Assembly (NCBI RefSeq): GCF_016863255.1
Contig: NZ_BOON01000049.1
Coordinates: forward strand, 1 to 64,000
Direction: 5' to 3'
Origin: Planosporangium mesophilum
GTDB taxonomy: Bacteria; Actinomycetota; Actinomycetes; Mycobacteriales; Micromonosporaceae
Length of the DNA stretch: 64,000 nt
Shown here: one piece after another, positions 60,509 to 64,000 of the stretch
How the letters are laid out: every line of letters starts with the position of its first letter
Position numbering within the stretch: the first letter of the stretch is position 1
Notes under the pieces: model-generated
Told to the model about the DNA's origin: nothing
Seen by the model: only the letters and a program-made list of their open reading frames with translations
The model's database searches: none
Position numbers and translations under genes: made by a program

Positions 60509-62818
60509 CACCGGCCGGAAGCCGCGTAGCCGCAGACTGTTGGAGACCACGAACACCGACGAGAAGGCCATCGCCGCACCCGCGATCATCGGGTTGAGCA
60601 GGCCGGCCGCGGCGAGCGGCAGGGCCGCGACGTTGTAGGCGAAGGCCCAGAACAGGTTGCCCTTGATGGTCCGCAGGGTGCGCCGGGACAGTCGGATCGC
60701 GTCGGCGGCGGCCAGCAGGTCGCCCCGGACCAGGGTCAGGTCCGACGCCTCGATCGCCACGTCCGTACCGGTACCCATGGCCAGCCCGAGGTCGGCCTGA
60801 GCGAGCGCCGCCGCGTCGTTGACCCCGTCGCCCACCATCGCCACGACCCGCCCCTCGGCCTGCAGCCGCTTGACCACGTCGACCTTGTCGGCCGGCAGCA
60901 CCTCGGCGATGATCTGCCCGGCGATGATCTGCCCGGCGGTGCCCGCGCCGCCGGGCGCATTCTGCGTGATGCCATCGCCGGTGATACCGACCTCGACCGC
61001 GACCGCCCGCGCCACGGTGGCGTTGTCGCCGGTCAGCAGCACCGGGGTCAGGCCGAGTTCACGCAGCCGCGCGATCGCCTCCCGGCTGGTCGGCTTCACC
61101 GTGTCGGCCACCGCGAGCACCCCGCGTGCCCGGCCGTCCCAGCCGACCACGACGGCGGTACGGCCGACCGCCTCGACCTCGGCCGCCGCGCGGCGCAGCT
61201 CGTCCGGCACGTCCAGGCCGTCCCGCTCCAGCAGGCCCCGCCCCTCCAACAGGCGCAGCCGCCCGATGACCGCCTGACGGCCGTCGACCGTACCGGTGAC
61301 GCCCAGCCCCTCGACGTTGGCGAACCCGTCGACCGCCGGCAGCGCGCCGAGCCGGTCGGCGGCCGCCTCGGCGATCGCCTTCGCGATGGGGTGCTCGGAC
61401 GCCGACTCCAGCGCTCCGGCGACCCTGAGCACCTCGGTCTCGTGGTCACCGTCCGCCGTGACCACGTCGTGCAGGCTCATCCGGCCGGTGGTCACGGTGC
61501 CGGTCTTGTCGAGGACGACGGTGTCGACCCGTCGGGTGGACTCCAGTACCTCCGGGCCCTTGATCAGGATGCCGAGCTGGGCGCCGCGGCCGGTGCCGAC
61601 CAGGAGCGCGGTCGGGGTGGCCAGGCCCAGCGCGCACGGGCAGGCGATGATCAGTACGGCCACCGCGGCGGTGAACGCCGCCGTGGCCCCACCGCCGGCG
61701 CCGAGCCAGAAGCCGAGGGTTCCGACGGCGAGCGCGATCACGACGGGTACGAAGACCCCCGAGATCCGGTCGGCCAGTCGCTGGACGGCTGCCTTGCCGT
61801 TCTGGGCGTCCTCGACGAGCCGGGCCATCTGCGCCAACTGGGTGTCCGCGCCGACCCGGGTGGCGCGTACGACCAGGCGCCCGCCGGCGTTGACGGTGGC
61901 GCCGACGACGGCGTCGCCCGGCGCGACCTCCACCGGTACGGACTCGCCCGTGACCACGGAGACGTCGACCGCGGAGGTCCCCTCCTCCACGACGCCGTCG
62001 GTTGCGATCTTCTCTCCCGGCCGGACGACGAACCGGTCCCCCGCCGCCAACTGCTCGACGGGGATGCGCGCCTCGACCCCGTTACGCAGGACGGCGACGT
62101 CCTTGGCCCCGAGTTCGAGCAGCGCGCGCAGGGCCGCGCCGGCCCGCCGCTTGGACCGGGCCTCGAAGTAGCGCCCGGCGAGCAGGAAGAGTGTCACCCC
62201 GGCGGCGGCCTCGAGGTACAGGCTCCCTCCGCCGTCGCCCCGGGTGATGCCGAAGCTGAACGGGTGCCGCATGCCGGGCATCCCGGCGGTACCGAAGAAC
62301 AGCGCCCACAGCGACCAGCCGAACGCCGCGAGGGTGCCCAGTGAGATCAGGGTGTCCATGGTCGCCGCGCCGTGGCGCAGGTTGACGGCGGCCGCCCGGT
62401 GGAACGGCGCTCCCCCGTACGCGACGACCGGCCCGGCCAGCGCCAGCGCCAGCCACTGCCAGTTGGTGAACTGCCAGGCGGGCACCATCGACAAGGCGAT
62501 CACCGGCACCGTCAGGACCAGGCAGACCCACAACCGGGTACGCAGGGAGGCCAGCTCGTCGACGGGCGCCGCGGCCTCGGCCGGCTTCGCCGGGACCTCC
62601 GCGGTGTACCCGGTCTTCTCCACGGTCGCGATGAGGTCCGCCGGGGTCACCCCGTCCGGGTACACGATCTTCGCCTTCTCGGTGGCGTAGTTGACCGTGG
62701 CCCGCACACCCTCCATGCGGTTGAGCTTCTTCTCGATGCGGGCGGCGCAGGAGGCGCAGGTCATCCCGCCGATCACAAGCTCGATCTGGTTGCCCGCCTG
62801 CACGAGCGGCCTCGTCAT
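60497..62818 (-). CDS. copA: Copper-exporting P1B-type ATPase
   Basis: 773 residues. N-terminal HMA domain with [16 protein letters not shown], eight transmembrane helices, TGES actuator motif, the membrane metal motif [10 protein letters not shown] (about 392), phosphorylation site DKTGT (about 434), HP in [13 protein letters not shown], and [14 protein letters not shown]. Pumps Cu(I) out of the cytosol. ATG 62818 overlaps the upstream stop (ATGA). A duplicated GQIIA comes from a 15-bp repeat. Confidence 0.97.
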   Translation of the reverse strand: MTRPLVQAGNQIELVIGGMTCASCAARIEKKLNRMEGVRATVNYATEKAKIVYPDGVTPADLIATVEKTGYTAEVPAKPAEAAAPVDELASLRTRLWVCLVLTVPVIALSMVPAWQFTNWQWLALALAGPVVAYGGAPFHRAAAVNLRHGAATMDTLISLGTLAAFGWSLWALFFGTAGMPGMRHPFSFGITRGDGGGSLYLEAAAGVTLFLLAGRYFEARSKRRAGAALRALLELGAKDVAVLRNGVEARIPVEQLAAGDRFVVRPGEKIATDGVVEEGTSAVDVSVVTGESVPVEVAPGDAVVGATVNAGGRLVVRATRVGADTQLAQMARLVEDAQNGKAAVQRLADRISGVFVPVVIALAVGTLGFWLGAGGGATAAFTAAVAVLIIACPCALGLATPTALLVGTGRGAQLGILIKGPEVLESTRRVDTVVLDKTGTVTTGRMSLHDVVTADGDHETEVLRVAGALESASEHPIAKAIAEAAADRLGALPAVDGFANVEGLGVTGTVDGRQAVIGRLRLLEGRGLLERDGLDVPDELRRAAAEVEAVGRTAVVVGWDGRARGVLAVADTVKPTSREAIARLRELGLTPVLLTGDNATVARAVAVEVGITGDGITQNAPGGAGTAGQIIAGQIIAEVLPADKVDVVKRLQAEGRVVAMVGDGVNDAAALAQADLGLAMGTGTDVAIEASDLTLVRGDLLAAADAIRLSRRTLRTIKGNLFWAFAYNVAALPLAAAGLLNPMIAGAAMAFSSVFVVSNSLRLRGFRPVARP

Positions 62819-63756
62819 CGGTCCTCCTCGGCTGCCGTGGCGGTGAACTCGGCGGTGTGCACCCGGCCGGCGTGCTGGAAGTCCAGGTACAGCCGGTAGG
62901 CCCCGCCGCTGGGCACCTCCGCGACGAAGGTGACGTCCGGTCCGGGCGCGGTGCGGCCGTCGCCGGGCTCACCGTCCGGGTGAACGTGCAGGTAGGCCAG
63001 GTCGCCGTCGCGCAGCGCGACCAGGTGCCCGTACGCGCCCAGGTACGGCTGGAGATCCGTGACCGGCTTCCCGTCGCGGCTGACCCGCAGCGTCACCTTG
63101 CTCGACCGGCCGGCGATCAGGTCTCCGGCCAACTCGACCGTATAGCCGTCGACCGTCGTGGTGCGAACGGCGCCGGGCAGCGGGGTCGGCGTGTAGCTTC
63201 CGGCCGCCGGCGCGTCGACGCCGAGGGTCAGGGCCTGGGTACGCTCTGCCGGCCGGAAGTCGGCGAAGATCCGATACTGGCCGGGCGCGGCCACCGTGAG
63301 CGGGATCCGCCAGGTGCCGTCGGTACCGAGCGTCGGGTGTACGTGCTGGAACCCGGCGAGGTCCCGGCGCACCACGATCAGGTGTAGGTCGCGCTCGTGG
63401 GTCGGGGTGTAACGGGTGACCGGCGCTCCATTCGGGCCGAGGATCTGGAAGGCGAAGTCGGTGGCGGCGCCGGCGGCGAGGGTCGTGGTCACCGGCTTGA
63501 GCCGGTACCCGTCCTGGCTGACCTGCAGGCCGCCCGGCAGGTGGCCGGCTGTTTCTCCGTGGCCGCCGCCTGTTTCTCCACTCTGCCCGTGCCCGGTCGC
63601 TTCTTCGTGACCGGGCACGGGCAGAGCGGCGGCGGGTTGCCCGGCCGCCGTGACGGCGGCCGGCGAGATCACCTTGCCGAGCCCGGCGGCTCCGGCGAAC
63701 ACCACGACCAGGCCGAGCGCGTACGCCACCAGCCTGGTCACGCCCGATCTGTTCAC
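62815..63756 (-). CDS. Secreted His-rich protein of the copper operon
   Basis: 313 residues. Signal anchor (9-28), a His/Gly-rich linker ([20 protein letters not shown]) likely to bind metal, and two immunoglobulin-like halves each with a HVHP motif ([30 protein letters not shown]). Found with copZ and copA, it may hold or deliver copper outside the membrane. The linker region contains a perfect 18-bp hairpin. Joined to both neighbours by four-base overlaps. Confidence 0.85.
   Translation of the reverse strand: MNRSGVTRLVAYALGLVVVFAGAAGLGKVISPAAVTAAGQPAAALPVPGHEEATGHGQSGETGGGHGETAGHLPGGLQVSQDGYRLKPVTTTLAAGAATDFAFQILGPNGAPVTRYTPTHERDLHLIVVRRDLAGFQHVHPTLGTDGTWRIPLTVAAPGQYRIFADFRPAERTQALTLGVDAPAAGSYTPTPLPGAVRTTTVDGYTVELAGDLIAGRSSKVTLRVSRDGKPVTDLQPYLGAYGHLVALRDGDLAYLHVHPDGEPGDGRTAPGPDVTFVAEVPSGGAYRLYLDFQHAGRVHTAEFTATAAEEDR
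63581..63626. repeat. Perfect 18-bp hairpin inside the His-rich protein gene
   Basis: CTCTGCCCGTGCCCGGTC, a ten-base loop, exact complement. In the mRNA it lies about 130-175 bases after the start codon and encodes the [13 protein letters not shown] part of the linker. Confidence 0.9.
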
Positions 63757-63962
63757 CTCACGACCTCGTACCCGGCTTCGTCGACCGCGGCCACCACGGC
63801 GGCGTCGTCGAGCGGCGCGTCGCTGGTGACCGTGACGGCGCCGCTGCCCAGGTCGACCTGCACGTCCGTCACCCCGGCAAGCTCGCTGATCTCGGAGGTC
63901 ACCGCGTTGACGCAGTGCCCGCAGGTCATGCCGGAAACGGTGTACGTGGTGGTCGTCGCCAT
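63753..63962 (-). CDS. copZ: Copper chaperone CopZ
   Basis: 69 residues, one HMA fold with GMTCGHCVNAV as metal site. ATG 63962 has GAGGAG upstream. It carries Cu(I) to CopA. First visible gene of the operon copZ - His-rich protein - copA; the promoter is at or beyond the window edge. Confidence 0.96.
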   Translation of the reverse strand: MATTTTYTVSGMTCGHCVNAVTSEISELAGVTDVQVDLGSGAVTVTSDAPLDDAAVVAAVDEAGYEVVR

Positions 63963-64000
63963 GGTGGTTCTCTCCTCGTCGAAAGCGTCGGTGACGATCC

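Overview
The window is 64 kb of very GC-rich actinobacterial chromosome with dense genes, strongly G/C-ending codons and many GTG/TTG starts. F420-type enzymes, a SigE-family sigma factor, LacI-controlled sugar transport without its own ATPase, a GH12-CBM2 cellulase behind a CebR-type box, a roadblock/LC7 cluster and a methyl-accepting chemotaxis protein fit a mycelial, cellulolytic Micromonosporaceae with motile spores (Actinoplanes-like). That placement is inference. There are no rRNA or tRNA genes, CRISPR arrays or insertion sequences.

Layout. 1-7.6 kb: a partial gene at the left edge, a 1501-residue hybrid histidine kinase, a helical-bundle protein, a PQQ-type sugar dehydrogenase and a membrane protein. 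7.7-17.9 kb: Ser/Thr kinase, MetE-C-like methyltransferase, GNAT, glutamine-synthetase-like ligase, NAD(P)-binding protein, chemotaxis receptor, SDR and SPFH protein. 17.9-24.8 kb: LacI regulator divergent from a sugar ABC importer plus beta-mannosidase operon. 24.8-31.1 kb: aquaporin, a nitrilase-family amidohydrolase and a complete iron/polyamine-type ABC importer. 31.2-41.8 kb: pyruvate-oxidase-like TPP enzyme, LLM and PPOX F420 proteins, GT-C membrane protein, D,D-carboxypeptidase, BON protein, and the divergent gluconate pair gnd/gntK. 41.8-48.3 kb: solute-binding/VWA protein, drug-export ABC pair, asd and the cellulase. 48.4-51 kb: three roadblock proteins plus a DUF4388 protein. 51.4-58.5 kb: SigE-family sigma factor operon, crcB-DUF190-crcB fluoride module, M56 peptidase, EAL-CBS protein with DUF1059, quinone oxidoreductase. 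58.6-64 kb: DedA-PAP2 fusion, CsoR, and a copper operon (copZ, secreted His-rich protein, copA).

The most unusual signal is structural. More than twenty short tandem repeats (period 12-29 bp) sit at gene edges, and several duplicate a start codon, ribosome-binding site or stop codon. The clearest is a 17-bp repeat at 44754-44790 that makes a relay of ATGA stop/start overlaps between two ABC genes. In addition, three perfect 16-18 bp hairpins lie inside coding sequences (29914-29953, 55969-56006, 63581-63626), and large perfect hairpins lie between genes (39449-39504, 48275-48333). Gene debris is also visible: C-terminal remnants of a TetR regulator and of a cystathionine-synthase-type enzyme. 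Several small genes shorter than the usual calling limits are annotated (25820-26005, 31224-31361, 38394-38543, 56060-56236).
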